Part shown: in pieces, positions 51,501 through 61,070 of the stretch | Numbering within the stretch: position 1 is the first letter of the stretch | Layout of the letters: every line of letters starts with the position of its first letter | Assembly: GCF_910586915.1 (NCBI RefSeq) | Contig: NZ_CAJULN010000012.1 | Span: forward strand, 20,747 to 84,746 | Source: an uncultured Bacteroides sp. | GTDB taxonomy: Bacteria; Bacteroidota; Bacteroidia; Bacteroidales; Bacteroidaceae | Length of the DNA: 64,000 bases | Direction of reading: 5' to 3' | Position numbers and translations under genes: made by a program | Notes under the pieces: generated by a model | Told to the model about the DNA's origin: nothing | Seen by the model: only the letters and a program-made list of their open reading frames with translations | Database searches by the model: none

Positions 51501-52600
51501 TAGCGGTAAGGAAATTCCGCCGACCATTTATTCGGAGCTTTTACACGGAAAACAGTCTCCACCGCACTTATCCGGCTCGGTTCTATTTTCTCAATGACAG
51601 AAGACAGCACATCGTCTATCAGCGTATTCTCGTCGGAATAGAGTTTGTTGGCATACAATGAATAATGCACTTTATAGTTTTTTACTGCCTTCTTGTCCAA
51701 ATTGCGGATGTCGGCCTTGATGGTCAAAGAACCGTCCGTATAAGCCGCATCCAAATCCGGTGTAGCCACCAGGTCACGGAAGTGTACTTTGGGAACCGAA
51801 TAGAGAGCTACCGTGCGGAAGATACCCGGCAGACGAAACATATCTTGCGCTTCAAGAAAGGAGCCGTCGGAACTACGATACACTTCGGCAGCTACCGTGT
51901 TCTTTCCTTTTTGCAGATAGGGAGTAATATTAAAATTGGCAGTGTTGCGCGAGTTCTTGGAGAAACCTACATACTTGCCGTTTATCCACAGGTAGAAAAA
52001 AGAATCCACGCCGTCAAAACTGATGTAGATTTCGCGTCCGTCCCAATCTTGCGGTATATCGAAATCGCGACGGAAGGAGCCTACTTCATTGCGGGCTTTA
52101 TACGTAGTCCAGTTGGCAGGCGGAGTACGCATCACTCCTCCGCGCCAGTCGTCTACTTTCACTGTATGCTTAAAGATAACGGGCTGATTGACATAGATAG
52201 GTGTACCGTACTTTTGGCTACCGTCTTTCTGTAGGCCATAGATATTCCAGTTTGAAGGTACGGGAATCACATCCCATGAAGCAACGTCAAAATCCGTCCG
52301 GTAGAAATCCTTCGGACGTGAATCGGGGTCGGGAGCCCAATGAAACTTCCAGTCGCCATTGAGCGATTGCCAGAACTTACTGTGTTCGGGCAATACTTTG
52401 CGGGCACTCTCCACATCCTGGAACGAGAAGAAATAAGCACGCGGCTGTTCCTTATTCAATGCAAGATTTTCGGGAGATTCCCACTCTTTTCCTGTCGGAG
52501 CACTTGCCGAAGCATAAGTGAATCCTTCTAACGGTTGGTCTGCATAACTATGTGTCGTCAGAACACAACACAAAAGACCAGTTAACAAGGTTTTGTTCAT
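48569..52600 (-). CDS. Secreted GH2 beta-galactosidase with C-terminal discoidin-like module
   Basis: A 1343-residue protein with signal peptide (MNKTLLTGLLCCVLTTHSYA). Domain order: jelly-roll sugar-binding domain, immunoglobulin-like domain, GH2 TIM barrel with GVNRHESNPEVGH, acid/base Glu in VIWSLGNEAGPG (about residue 530) and nucleophile Glu in HISEYAHSMGN (about 593), DUF4981 and the large C-terminal LacZ beta-sandwich (PDGSVELQSGI, YYGRGPADNYADR). After residue about 1150 come an FN3-like chitobiase-type segment (AVFCYTIDGSK) and a F5/8 type C (CBM32-like) module ending the protein. It should act in the periplasm or on the outer surface on galactosides. The CBM suggests a polysaccharide substrate. 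Confidence 0.93.
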   Translation of the reverse strand: MNKTLLTGLLCCVLTTHSYADQPLEGFTYASASAPTGKEWESPENLALNKEQPRAYFFSFQDVESARKVLPEHSKFWQSLNGDWKFHWAPDPDSRPKDFYRTDFDVASWDVIPVPSNWNIYGLQKDGSQKYGTPIYVNQPVIFKHTVKVDDWRGGVMRTPPANWTTYKARNEVGSFRRDFDIPQDWDGREIYISFDGVDSFFYLWINGKYVGFSKNSRNTANFNITPYLQKGKNTVAAEVYRSSDGSFLEAQDMFRLPGIFRTVALYSVPKVHFRDLVATPDLDAAYTDGSLTIKADIRNLDKKAVKNYKVHYSLYANKLYSDENTLIDDVLSSVIEKIEPSRISAVETVFRVKAPNKWSAEFPYRYTLVAELKDKKDRTIDRISTIVGFRKVEIRDTPASEDEFGLAGRYYYINGKTVKLKGVNRHESNPEVGHAVTREIMEKEVMLMKRANINHVRNSHYPDDPYWYFLCNKYGIYLEDEANIESHEYYYGAASLSHPAEWKNAHVARVMEMVHANVNNPSIVIWSLGNEAGPGKNFVAAYDALKQFDLSRPVQYERNNDIVDMGSNQYPSIGWVRGAVKGKYDIKYPFHISEYAHSMGNACGNLIDYWEAMESTNFFCGGAIWDWVDQSMYNYDAKTGIRYLAYGGDFGDTPNDGQFVMNGIVFGDLEPKPQYYEVKKVYQNIEVKAIDLEKGVFEIFNKYYFKNLADEYSLLWSVYEDGKVIQTTLKEDINLAPRQRMQFSLPYNRAAFKKDAEYFVKLQFVLKAPRPWAGKDFAMAEEQIRVKEATERPSVGEVAAATATGSLKTRMNPATKKMEIKGEGFDLTFDLQTGSLYNLKYGNETVIADGNGPKLDALRAFTNNDNWFYAPWFEHGLHNLKHKLVEFTTCDKENKVVLSFTVESQAPNAASIKGGTSSGKNSIVEQTDRVFGSNDFKFITNQVWTIYPDGSVELQSGITSNRPSLTLPRLGYVMKVPQQYANFTYYGRGPADNYADRKSGQFIERYTNTVSGEFVNFPKPQDMGNHEDVRWCALTNQSGQGAVFIATDRLSVSALPYSALDLILASHPYQLPEAGDTYLHLDCAVTGLGGNSCGQGGPLVQDRVFAGQHTMGFIIRPAGGKDLAAVANVAPAGDIPLTITRTPAGMVELSSAREDAVFCYTIDGSKKVQEYKEPISLRNGGTVKAWYKDNKNISAVMKFEKIESIQMQVVYASSQESGDGDASNLVDGDPGTIWHTMYSVTVAKYPHWVDLDAGEVKEIKGFTYLPRQNGSNGHIKDYSIHISMDGKEWGEPVKKGTFENNSKEKRVMFDKPMKARYIRFTALSSQNGQDFASGAEMTILAN

Positions 52601-52729
52601 AAAGGTATTTTAGTTAATAGAAAATTATTCATGTCGCTGTTGCATCTTCATGCCTTTTCGCTCTAATAGTAAATACACACAAAAAGCACATTATCCTATA
52701 TGAACAATGATTTTTTTAACGTATTTTCT

Positions 52730-53827
52730 CTATCTTAGAGATAAATTATCGAAATAAGTATCAAGCAAACTTTTGGCAGCAATAAACGAAGTCAGGTTGC
52801 CTTGCAATACCTGACGCTCTTTCTCTTGAAGCATTGCTTCAATCTTCGGATTATGATAAAAGCTGTCGCGCAACTGCTCGTTGATGCTTTCGTACATCCA
52901 ATATTTGCTTTGTTCGTTGCGGCGATAATCGAAATAACCGTTCTCTTTTACGAAGTTGATATAAGCATACACCATATCCCATACTTCTTTGACACCTATA
53001 TTATAAAAGCCGGAATATGTCAACACCTGCGGTGTCCATCCCGATTCGGGTGCAGGAAACAGATGCAATGCATTACGAAATTGGCTGGCAGCCAACTTGG
53101 CACGTTCCAAATTGTCTCCGTCGGCCTTATTTATCACAATACCGTCCGCCATTTCCATAATGCCGCGCTTGATACCTTGCAATTCATCTCCTGTTCCCGC
53201 CAACTGAATCAGCAGAAAGAAATCCACCATTGAATGAACCGCCGTTTCGCTTTGTCCCACACCAACGGTTTCCACAAAAATCTTATCGAATCCGGCAGCT
53301 TCACAAAGCACAATCGTCTCACGGGTCTTGCGTGCCACACCGCCCAATGAACCTGCCGACGGGCTGGGGCGGATGAATGATTTAGGATGTACGGAGAGTT
53401 TTTCCATGCGTGTCTTATCTCCTAAGATGCTCCCTTTACTGCGCTCGCTGCTGGGGTCGATGGCAAGTACAGCCAATTTTCCCCCTTTTTCAAGTATGTG
53501 CAATCCGAAAACATCTATTGACGTACTCTTTCCTGCGCCGGGAACCCCACTGATACCTACCCGGATGGAATTGCCGGAATAGGGCAAGCACTTCTCTATC
53601 ACTTCCTGGGCTACAGCCTGATGTTCGGGCTTCACACTTTCCACCAGTGTGACGGCTTGGCTCAATATAGTGACATCGCCTTTTATGATACCCTCCACAA
53701 ATTCGGCTACCGAAAGCTGACGTCTTTTGGACTTCCGCTTCAAGTAAGGATTCACAGACGAAGGCTGTTCGATGCCTTTATTGACAACAAGCCCCTTGTA
53801 CTCTTCACTATTTTCAGGATGTTCCAT
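52730..53827 (-). CDS. meaB: Methylmalonyl-CoA mutase GTPase chaperone MeaB
   Basis: A 365-residue G3E-family GTPase. Motifs: GISGVPGAGKSTSIDVFG (P-loop, about residues 91-108), ETVGVGQSE (switch), DGIVINKADGDN (base recognition NKAD). It protects and reloads B12 in methylmalonyl-CoA mutase, needed in Bacteroides for propionate production. The mutase genes are not in this window. N-terminal about 50 residues precede the GTPase core, as usual. Confidence 0.94.
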   Translation of the reverse strand: MEHPENSEEYKGLVVNKGIEQPSSVNPYLKRKSKRRQLSVAEFVEGIIKGDVTILSQAVTLVESVKPEHQAVAQEVIEKCLPYSGNSIRVGISGVPGAGKSTSIDVFGLHILEKGGKLAVLAIDPSSERSKGSILGDKTRMEKLSVHPKSFIRPSPSAGSLGGVARKTRETIVLCEAAGFDKIFVETVGVGQSETAVHSMVDFFLLIQLAGTGDELQGIKRGIMEMADGIVINKADGDNLERAKLAASQFRNALHLFPAPESGWTPQVLTYSGFYNIGVKEVWDMVYAYINFVKENGYFDYRRNEQSKYWMYESINEQLRDSFYHNPKIEAMLQEKERQVLQGNLTSFIAAKSLLDTYFDNLSLR

Positions 53828-53841
53828 GACCGTAAGATTGT

Positions 53842-54909
53842 TTAGCGTTTGATATTGATTTCAACTTTCGGGCGTATCGGGTCGTTCGTTATCATCAGAA
53901 TACGTAAATGATGTTTCTTATTGCCCACATCACGCTTGCGAATCGTCACTTTCAGTTTGGTCATTCCATCCGGCGGAACCATTTTTTTCTTCAGGCTCAC
54001 ACCTACCGATGAATTGAACACCTGCAATTTACTAATAACCAACGGAGATTTTCCCGCATTGGCAATCAATATTTCGTAGTTGACCTTTTCTTTCTTAATC
54101 AACGGCACACTCAGGTCGATATTGGTTTCCGAGATGTGCATGGAAGGAGCATTCAGCGAATCCGCAGCCGTCATACGCGAAAAGTCGGGAAGAAGAACGG
54201 CTGAAACAGGTATTTCGTTATCCTCGCTCACCTTGTCGCCCGAGAAACGGGAAAGATAGACAGATGTCTGTGTCAATCCATAATCTTTCAACAATCCGGC
54301 GTCCAACGTCAGTTTGACTGTTCCTTTCTTGCCTTTCAAGAGGACTTTAGGCTCCGCTTCCATTTTGAGATAAGGAGGCAGATGCATCAATACCGGCTCA
54401 TAGGGGCGGTCGGACAGATTGGCTATATTGAAAGTGAGCGTAGACTTCTGCCCCTGATAAACATCGGGGAAAGCAAACTCGTCGCAATCCATACGTATAT
54501 TGCCAATGGCATAGGGAAGGGTCTTTGTGTAATCCTTCACTTCCTGCACCACTTCTCCGGCAAACTTGAGATAAACCAAATTCGGAGTAGCATTGCTGTA
54601 TATCCCGACCGATTTCTCAAAATGTCCCAAAGCCTTCGCGTCGAAAGAAGCCTTTACCTTGCCTTTTCCTCCCGGAGCAATCGGTTCCTTCGTCCAGTCG
54701 GCGACGGAGCAGGCACAGGAAGTAGTGACATTGGTAAGCACCAACGGCTGGTTACCCGTATTGGTGATTGTATATTCCACTGTCACCGGGCGTTTCCACT
54801 CTATTTGTCCAAAGTTATGGGTCTCTTTATTGGAAGAGATACGAGGCTGAGCAACGGAGGCCAAAGCGACAGTCAGCAGAAATAATATAGATAACAGACT
54901 ACGTTTCAT
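53842..54909 (-). CDS. DUF1573 domain protein
   Basis: A 355-residue protein with a signal peptide (MKRSLLSILFLLTVALASVA, then Q). The DUF1573 block HNFGQIEWKRPVTVEYTITNTGNQPLVLTNVTTSCACSVADW is clear at about residues 30-75; later domains have the same Ig-like beta-sandwich flavour (YEILIANAGKSPLVISKLQV). Function unknown; related domains occur in ASH/MSP-like proteins. The start at 54909 is preferred over 54966 because a -7 element lies between them. Confidence 0.88.
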   Translation of the reverse strand: MKRSLLSILFLLTVALASVAQPRISSNKETHNFGQIEWKRPVTVEYTITNTGNQPLVLTNVTTSCACSVADWTKEPIAPGGKGKVKASFDAKALGHFEKSVGIYSNATPNLVYLKFAGEVVQEVKDYTKTLPYAIGNIRMDCDEFAFPDVYQGQKSTLTFNIANLSDRPYEPVLMHLPPYLKMEAEPKVLLKGKKGTVKLTLDAGLLKDYGLTQTSVYLSRFSGDKVSEDNEIPVSAVLLPDFSRMTAADSLNAPSMHISETNIDLSVPLIKKEKVNYEILIANAGKSPLVISKLQVFNSSVGVSLKKKMVPPDGMTKLKVTIRKRDVGNKKHHLRILMITNDPIRPKVEINIKR

Positions 54910-54932
54910 GCGATATAATTTATTTTGGTGCA

Positions 54933-54940
54933 CAAATGTA
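54933..54940 (-). promoter_or_regulatory. Putative -7 element for the DUF1573 gene (and meaB)
   Basis: Reads TACATTTG on the minus strand, 24-31 nt upstream of the ATG at 54909. The upstream Met at 54966 would be outside the transcript. Confidence 0.5.
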
Positions 54941-54964
54941 ATTGTTTTAGATGAGTTTCTCACC

Positions 54965-54990
54965 ACAGATTACACAGATTAACACAGATT
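54965..54990. repeat. Triple ACAGATT repeat
   Basis: ACAGATT at 54965, 54974 and 54984, spaced 9-10 bp. Related to the CGGATTAACACAGATT inverted repeat at 43877; a scattered intergenic sequence. Confidence 0.5.
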
Positions 54991-55050
54991 GACGAAAGTA
55001 GTTTATCAAATATTTACTACGGTGGAAGGGAATTTTTCATTGGTAATGAA

Positions 55051-55098
55051 GCAGGGATTGTATGGTTCACGGTTGATTGAGAACCATACAATCCCTGC
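55051..55098 (-). terminator. Perfect 18-bp hairpin after the macroglobulin gene
   Basis: GCAGGGATTGTATGGTTC (55051-55068) is the exact reverse complement of 55081-55098, with a 12-nt loop. No U-run follows on the minus strand, so it may be a 3'-end stabiliser or a weak terminator. Confidence 0.6.
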
Positions 55099-55111
55099 CC
55101 GGTTGCTGCTT

Positions 55112-58100
55112 TTATTTGCCGACAATTACGGTCGTTGAGGCGGAATGAGACGCATATTCAGGCGCATAGGCACATTGCATAGTGGCCAGTCCCGTCTCAT
55201 AAGTTCCTGTGCGGTTCACGCGATAGCTGTATTCCAGTATATAGACTCCTTTTCCGAGATGGTCGAAGAAGAAATTGGTGGAAGCGTCTTTGATGTCTAC
55301 ATAGTAACCGATTCCGCCGTTCCAGCGATAGCCGGACAAGTTGCCGATGGGTTCGAAGCACGCGCCACGCTGGTCTTTCAATTGTACGAAGTCCATTGCA
55401 CGGTCTGTACGGATGCTCAAACGCGAAACGATTTTATCTCCTACTTGAAGCACCGTCTTTGATGTGACGGGATGCAGTTGCGGAGTATTGTTCACTGTAC
55501 GTTCCACGTACAATTGCTTCTGCACATTCAACGCACCGCCTTGTTGTTTCACGTCGCTTATCGGCGATTCGTATTCCGCATATACAGCCCCCCAGGCAAT
55601 GCCCGGATTTCTCTTTTCCACTTTAATTTTACGAGCCTCCACCACGCTTTCCTCTGTGAACGAACGCTTGACGTATCCCAATCCCGGGACGGTAGTCTTG
55701 CTTGGTGAAACTGTTTCCAGTACTTCATTGCCAAGCGTGATGCGCACGTCTCCCTGATTACCAAGCAGGTCGACACCTTTCATCAAGAGTACATACACGG
55801 CGTCTGCGGTAGCCACCGGAGAGTTCCATTGCTGTGTCTGTTTCTGTTTGAGCAGCCAGAGTTTCATCTCTTCTACCGTCTCAGCATTGCCGCCAACCAT
55901 TTCCAATGCTTCCATTACGTCTACGTGGGCTTGCATCTGCATTCCGCCCCAGGTATAAGGATTCTCGTTGAAGGCGAAGAACATACCCTGTTCGTCCGTC
56001 TTTGTCAGATGGGCTTTCAGGGAGGCGACAAACTGCTGTGCTTCTTTTTTATATCCGGCTTTGTCAAGCACGATAGCGGCAGTAGCCTTCGTACTCATCG
56101 AAGTCGAAGCAAGAAGTTCTTTTACTTTGGAGAGGTAATAAGCGTATGCTTCCTTGTTTGCGGCAGGAACTTGCTCGCCGGAGATGGCTATAATATACAG
56201 ATAATGCAGGATATTGCCTGATACACCCCGCAATATCGCCCCTTTTCGCTGCATTTTCAGAATCTCCTCATACTCTTTCAAAGCCGACTGATGGAGGGAT
56301 TTCAATGCATTTGCCTGCAAAGCGTATGCGACTCCGCTCAACTTCCCGCCTGTGAACAAGGCAAGGCGGGCGTTGAGTTCGGCAATATAGGCGGTGACGT
56401 AAGTACTACCGTTCATACCTTTATACCATGACCATGTACCGTCGGAATTCTGCAATTCCTTCAATCGTGTCAAGGCGGCGATGTTGTTGTTGCGGATGTT
56501 GTTCAAATCAAACAGTGTGGCGATGCGTTCTTTCTGTTGTTCTTCGGTTTGCGCTTCGAGCACCCACGGCGATTCGGACAACAGGATATTCTTCACTTCC
56601 TGATTCTTTTGCAGGTTGCTGAGAAAGGTTTCTTTCGTTCCTCCCTGAAGTCTCCAGCTATCGAACACTGCCTTGATGCGCGGCTGACTGTTCATAATAT
56701 AAGAAGCCAATGTGTTCGCATAATAGGCGGTAGCCCACGAAATGGCATTGTTGTCCGTGGGAAGACTCAAAGCCGGCAAGGCCTGAATGGCATACCAGGC
56801 AGGAGTCCCGGTGAATTCGACTGTCAACTTACGGTCGGTTGCCGTCTTGCTGTGCCGATTGAACAGATGATTGAGCGGGAAGATGCGGGTTTCTTCTCCG
56901 CGTACGGGCATCGGGAGGGTTTCCACTAAATGTTCTTTGTTGCTGAGCACAGGAAGCAACTGCTGTTCTCCGTCGCTGAATGTGCCGCTATCGGCAATCA
57001 TCCGACATCCTACCACTTCGTACTTGTCACTGACAGCAAACAGGAAGTTCACGCCAATCGTCCCTCCTGCTTCAACGGTGAATTTCTCTGTCTGCGTCTC
57101 GATTACCTTTTCCGTCGCCGGGTCGAAAAGCATCATGCTTACCGTTCCGGTTTGCGGCTTGTCAGTCATGTTGGAGACGGAAGCCGCTACAGAGGTCTTA
57201 TCGCCTACGCGCACGAAACGCGGCAGATTGGGAGTGAGCATGAATTCCTTACTGGTAGTGGCTTCGCCATCCAGTATTCCCGTCAGCATTCCCTTTGTGT
57301 GGGCATAACCACGGAAGTTCCAGCGCGTCAGACTTTCGGGCATGGTGAATGAGAAGGATACCTCTCCTTGCTCGTTCGTACGGAGTTGGGGATAGAAGAA
57401 GGCTGTTTCGGAAAGATTCGTACGCAGGTCGGCGGGAGCATCGGGAAGCATTTCCTCTTCCCATGCGCCAAGCTCGTCGGTTGAATCCGATACGACTTCC
57501 AAGATTCCATTACCGGCTGCTTTGGAGGCCAAAGCCGGTACATATTTCACTTCCACCGGAGCACTTCGGGATACCAAAGCCCCCGACATTGTATATGTCA
57601 ATATACCTACTCCGCTCAAAATCGAGAAACTGTCGTATTCCATCGACGGCACTGAAAAACAATTGTTCTTCCACTGATAATGGAATAAATTGTTTCCCGG
57701 ATATCCCTTCATCCAATAAAAAGAAGGCACCAACCGTCTATAATGAATCTGAAAATCCTGACGGTGATTCCAGATTTTATCAAGTGAAGCATCATACATC
57801 GTAGCCAACATCTCCGCATCGGCGGCTTGTCCTTGTGGTGTCTTAACCGTCAGTTTCCACTCTTCCTTCTGTCCGGGACGCAGTTTATCGCGAAATACCT
57901 CCCACTTCATCGCCAGTTTCTTGTCCGGCATCCGTTTCTCTATCCGAATCTGTTCTTCGTAGATTCGTTCGTTTCGCACCATACAGAGATTGACAAAAAT
58001 ACCGTCGCCGTAGTTTTCCCGATAGGGATACTCGAAGCGGAGAATCTCATCGGAGAGTTTGAGTGCCTTACTTTCCAACAGTTTGTTGCCGTTGACTACA

Positions 58101-60748
58101 TTCATCATCACATACGCGTCCTTCTCCGAAGTTCCGAAATAGAATATTGCCGGATGCGTGGCGTCGAACTGTACGTTCTGCTGGTAGAGCCATACGGCAG
58201 AGGGCACGGGCGGACGCTTGTCTTGCTGTGAAAAAAGGATGGTACGGGTCTCTGCCGTCACTTCCTTGCCCTGGTTGTCTTTCGCCGATGCTTTGAGTAC
58301 ATACGCCCCCGAGGGGATATGCTGCCAGTTGAGCGTTGTCTGCTCGTTGGAAGCAAAAGTTCCTGTTGCCACCGGATGCTCTTCCAACTGCTTGAAGTTT
58401 GCGTCTTTGGCCGCATACAGCGCATAGTTTCCTTTTATTTCCACAGGTTGCCGGTTGAGATTCCATGCATTAAACTCCACAGCAAACGGAGCATCCTTGC
58501 ACGTTTTCTCTTTCAGTTCCATTTGCAGTACCAACGAGCGTGTGCCTGCCGAAATCATCTCCGTAGACGACTGTGTCTCGCCTGCCACGTTGGTAGCGGT
58601 GACTTCAACGGTATATTGATAGTGTATTTTATCATTGTCCTTATAAGCGGCGCGCTCTTCCAAGCGGACCGGAATCGTGAACTCCCCATTCGCGTCGGCA
58701 ATCACTTCGCCGGAGGCAATCTGCGTAAAGTCGGAAACTCTCCAAAAACTGTAGACGGAGCGTTGTATGGTATATTTCACCGGAAGGTCCTGGAGCAGCA
58801 CACCGCTATACGACTGCACCTTTCCTTTCACCTGTACTTCATCTCCGAGCTTGTAGCTTTCCGTCTGCTTTTCGATAATGATGTCGAATGTCGGGCGTTT
58901 GTATTCTTCCACGCGGATTTCTTTCCAGTTTTCTCCCACCCGCAAAGAGAACGTTCCGTTGAGGCATACCGAAGGCAATGCGAAGTCGGCGGTAAACGAG
59001 CCGAAGCCGTTGGTGCGTACGGATTTCTTCCCCACTTCCTGATTGTTTGCATCCAATAAGACGACTGTGTAGTTTTTGTCGGTCAGCACGTTTGCCGTAT
59101 CGGAACCTTGTATGTGGGCAATACCTTTTACATAGACGGTCTGACCGGGACGATATAGGGAACGGTCGGTCAGCAGCGTCACCCTTTCGTTTTTTTTATT
59201 CGTATCGCCGTAAAGTCCGAAACCTCCACCATAAATGTACTGTGGCTTCATAGAGGTATCCGCTCCTTTCGAGGCTTTCAAATAACTGTATTCAGACTTC
59301 CAGGGAAATCTGACTTTGCCGTCTTTACCGGCCGTATATTCTTGCAGCACTTTCTTTGTATGGTCATGGAGTGTGATTTTAGCATAGGGAATGGGATGTC
59401 CGGTTTGTCCGTTCAACGCCACTACTTCATATTGATTCTCGGGCAGACAGGACGAGAGCACCCTGAATCGCGTTACGGTGAAATCGTATTCGTGGCTCTC
59501 CTCCGTACAGTCATCGGGCACGATACACATCACATACGCTCCGAGGTCGGGAGCCTTGAAGGTGAACACAGTGTCTTGCCTGCGGTAATCCTTCGGTCGG
59601 GAAAGGGAGTAGTGCTGTTCTTTCACTTTTTTCTTCGCCTGATAGAGTTGTATGGTGAATCCGTCCAGGTTCTTATGTGCAACATTCAGATTAATCTCCT
59701 CATGGGGAAAAACCTGCCGTGCTGTATTGACTTCGAGAAAAGGGGATAAAATCTCTTCGCGGAAATCCTTCACGGCATTTATCCTGTAGTAAGAGGGATA
59801 AAGGCGAATGGCTTCGTCGCAGAGCTGCAAGGCTTCGGTCTGCCGTTCTTTTTCGCAGGCGTAGCGGGCTTGTGCCAAATAGATTTCCGCACTGACGGAA
59901 GAGGACGACGTATGCTCGTTTTTCAACGCATTCAAAGCTGAGAGGTATGTGCCTTCTCCGTATGTATCGCTTTTCCATTTCAAATAGTCGAGTGCGGTGA
60001 GGATGTAGCCTTCTTTCATGGCGGCACTCTTATAGGTGGCCATCATGTTTTTGTAGATATCGGCGATGTCCTGTTTCACGGGCGACGGTATGGTGTCGTT
60101 GAAGATGGCACGTTCCAAAGTCTTTATCCGGTTCAGCGATTGGACGGCACGGGAAGCCAGCAGATGATACATATCGTGGTGGTAGTATTCGCTATACTTG
60201 GCCAGCAGAACGAAAGGGACATAGGTGCGCGAGGAAGTCTTGAGCAGCAACACCGAATCGGCCAATGCTTCCTTTACGTTTGTACGTACTTTTTCGACAA
60301 ACATATTCGCTGTCCATTCGCGCATATCAGAGGCGGGGGCTTCTCCTACGATTTCTTTTCGCTGGCGGAGTGCCCACCGGTTATTGGCGGCATAGCCTGC
60401 GTAGATGTCTGCTATCAGAGAGTGCAAGATGGCGCGATCCATCGGAGGAGTCGTGGTCTGCTCCGCCCATTGTTCCAGTCCTTTCAGATAGGAATAGATA
60501 CTGTCCGGCACCAGGCCTCCCTGGACATCCATCTTCCACATATAGGCTTTCAGCATTTGTGCGGAGTTCTTTTCTTTCTTTGCTTTGCGGTAGATTTTGT
60601 CCGTTATTTCGACTACCGGTTTGGGCAAGTGTTCCAGTTGCGCCTGTTGTACCTCTTCCCATAGACTGTCGAAAGTTTGTGCCTGCACTGCGGGAATCAT
60701 TCCCGACACGCAAAGCAGTACCATGATACACGCCTGCTTTATTTTCAT
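55112..60748 (-). CDS. Large alpha-2-macroglobulin-like protein, no thioester
   Basis: An 1878-residue protein with signal peptide (MKIKQACIMVLLCVSGMIPAVQA, then Q). The N-terminal 330 residues are helical with TPR-like content (EIYLAQARYACEKERQTEAL). Then come macroglobulin beta domains: DRSLYRPGQTVYVKGIAH near residue 535, the A2M block LTPNLPRFVRVGDKTSVAASVSNM near 1175, and the helical toroid TDNNAISWATAYYANTLASYIM near 1340. The CxEQ thioester expected just before that helix is missing, as in the second class of bacterial macroglobulins. A protease-trapping or envelope role is inferred from the family. A long hairpin lies downstream. Confidence 0.88.
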   Translation of the reverse strand: MKIKQACIMVLLCVSGMIPAVQAQTFDSLWEEVQQAQLEHLPKPVVEITDKIYRKAKKEKNSAQMLKAYMWKMDVQGGLVPDSIYSYLKGLEQWAEQTTTPPMDRAILHSLIADIYAGYAANNRWALRQRKEIVGEAPASDMREWTANMFVEKVRTNVKEALADSVLLLKTSSRTYVPFVLLAKYSEYYHHDMYHLLASRAVQSLNRIKTLERAIFNDTIPSPVKQDIADIYKNMMATYKSAAMKEGYILTALDYLKWKSDTYGEGTYLSALNALKNEHTSSSSVSAEIYLAQARYACEKERQTEALQLCDEAIRLYPSYYRINAVKDFREEILSPFLEVNTARQVFPHEEINLNVAHKNLDGFTIQLYQAKKKVKEQHYSLSRPKDYRRQDTVFTFKAPDLGAYVMCIVPDDCTEESHEYDFTVTRFRVLSSCLPENQYEVVALNGQTGHPIPYAKITLHDHTKKVLQEYTAGKDGKVRFPWKSEYSYLKASKGADTSMKPQYIYGGGFGLYGDTNKKNERVTLLTDRSLYRPGQTVYVKGIAHIQGSDTANVLTDKNYTVVLLDANNQEVGKKSVRTNGFGSFTADFALPSVCLNGTFSLRVGENWKEIRVEEYKRPTFDIIIEKQTESYKLGDEVQVKGKVQSYSGVLLQDLPVKYTIQRSVYSFWRVSDFTQIASGEVIADANGEFTIPVRLEERAAYKDNDKIHYQYTVEVTATNVAGETQSSTEMISAGTRSLVLQMELKEKTCKDAPFAVEFNAWNLNRQPVEIKGNYALYAAKDANFKQLEEHPVATGTFASNEQTTLNWQHIPSGAYVLKASAKDNQGKEVTAETRTILFSQQDKRPPVPSAVWLYQQNVQFDATHPAIFYFGTSEKDAYVMMNVVNGNKLLESKALKLSDEILRFEYPYRENYGDGIFVNLCMVRNERIYEEQIRIEKRMPDKKLAMKWEVFRDKLRPGQKEEWKLTVKTPQGQAADAEMLATMYDASLDKIWNHRQDFQIHYRRLVPSFYWMKGYPGNNLFHYQWKNNCFSVPSMEYDSFSILSGVGILTYTMSGALVSRSAPVEVKYVPALASKAAGNGILEVVSDSTDELGAWEEEMLPDAPADLRTNLSETAFFYPQLRTNEQGEVSFSFTMPESLTRWNFRGYAHTKGMLTGILDGEATTSKEFMLTPNLPRFVRVGDKTSVAASVSNMTDKPQTGTVSMMLFDPATEKVIETQTEKFTVEAGGTIGVNFLFAVSDKYEVVGCRMIADSGTFSDGEQQLLPVLSNKEHLVETLPMPVRGEETRIFPLNHLFNRHSKTATDRKLTVEFTGTPAWYAIQALPALSLPTDNNAISWATAYYANTLASYIMNSQPRIKAVFDSWRLQGGTKETFLSNLQKNQEVKNILLSESPWVLEAQTEEQQKERIATLFDLNNIRNNNIAALTRLKELQNSDGTWSWYKGMNGSTYVTAYIAELNARLALFTGGKLSGVAYALQANALKSLHQSALKEYEEILKMQRKGAILRGVSGNILHYLYIIAISGEQVPAANKEAYAYYLSKVKELLASTSMSTKATAAIVLDKAGYKKEAQQFVASLKAHLTKTDEQGMFFAFNENPYTWGGMQMQAHVDVMEALEMVGGNAETVEEMKLWLLKQKQTQQWNSPVATADAVYVLLMKGVDLLGNQGDVRITLGNEVLETVSPSKTTVPGLGYVKRSFTEESVVEARKIKVEKRNPGIAWGAVYAEYESPISDVKQQGGALNVQKQLYVERTVNNTPQLHPVTSKTVLQVGDKIVSRLSIRTDRAMDFVQLKDQRGACFEPIGNLSGYRWNGGIGYYVDIKDASTNFFFDHLGKGVYILEYSYRVNRTGTYETGLATMQCAYAPEYASHSASTTVIVGK

Positions 60749-61070
60749 AATCTTTCCTGTTTTAAGTTCACTTTAATCTTACCTGTATGAACAATGTCCG
60801 CTCGTAAACGCACTTGTATCAAACTCACGTTGAATAACAAAGTAAAGAAATAAAATCTGAATCTTCCTCTTTTTTTGAATAAATATAATTGATTTGTACT
60901 ATCATAACAATTATTATGACAATACGGCTGGTTTTCGTGCTGTTTCCCGCAGCCGGTTCATGGAAACAGACCGCTTCTTCAAGGCTAAACGATTGGGGAT
61001 AAAGTTATTCCTTATTGGATATAAAGTTGCGCGGAAGCTATCAGAAACCTGTTTTTTGCCAATTTCAAAC
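60749..61070. other. Gap without recognisable gene
   Basis: Upstream region of the macroglobulin gene. AT-rich up to about 60915, no strong promoter match on the minus strand and no convincing coding frame; I see nothing else to report here. Confidence 0.4.
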
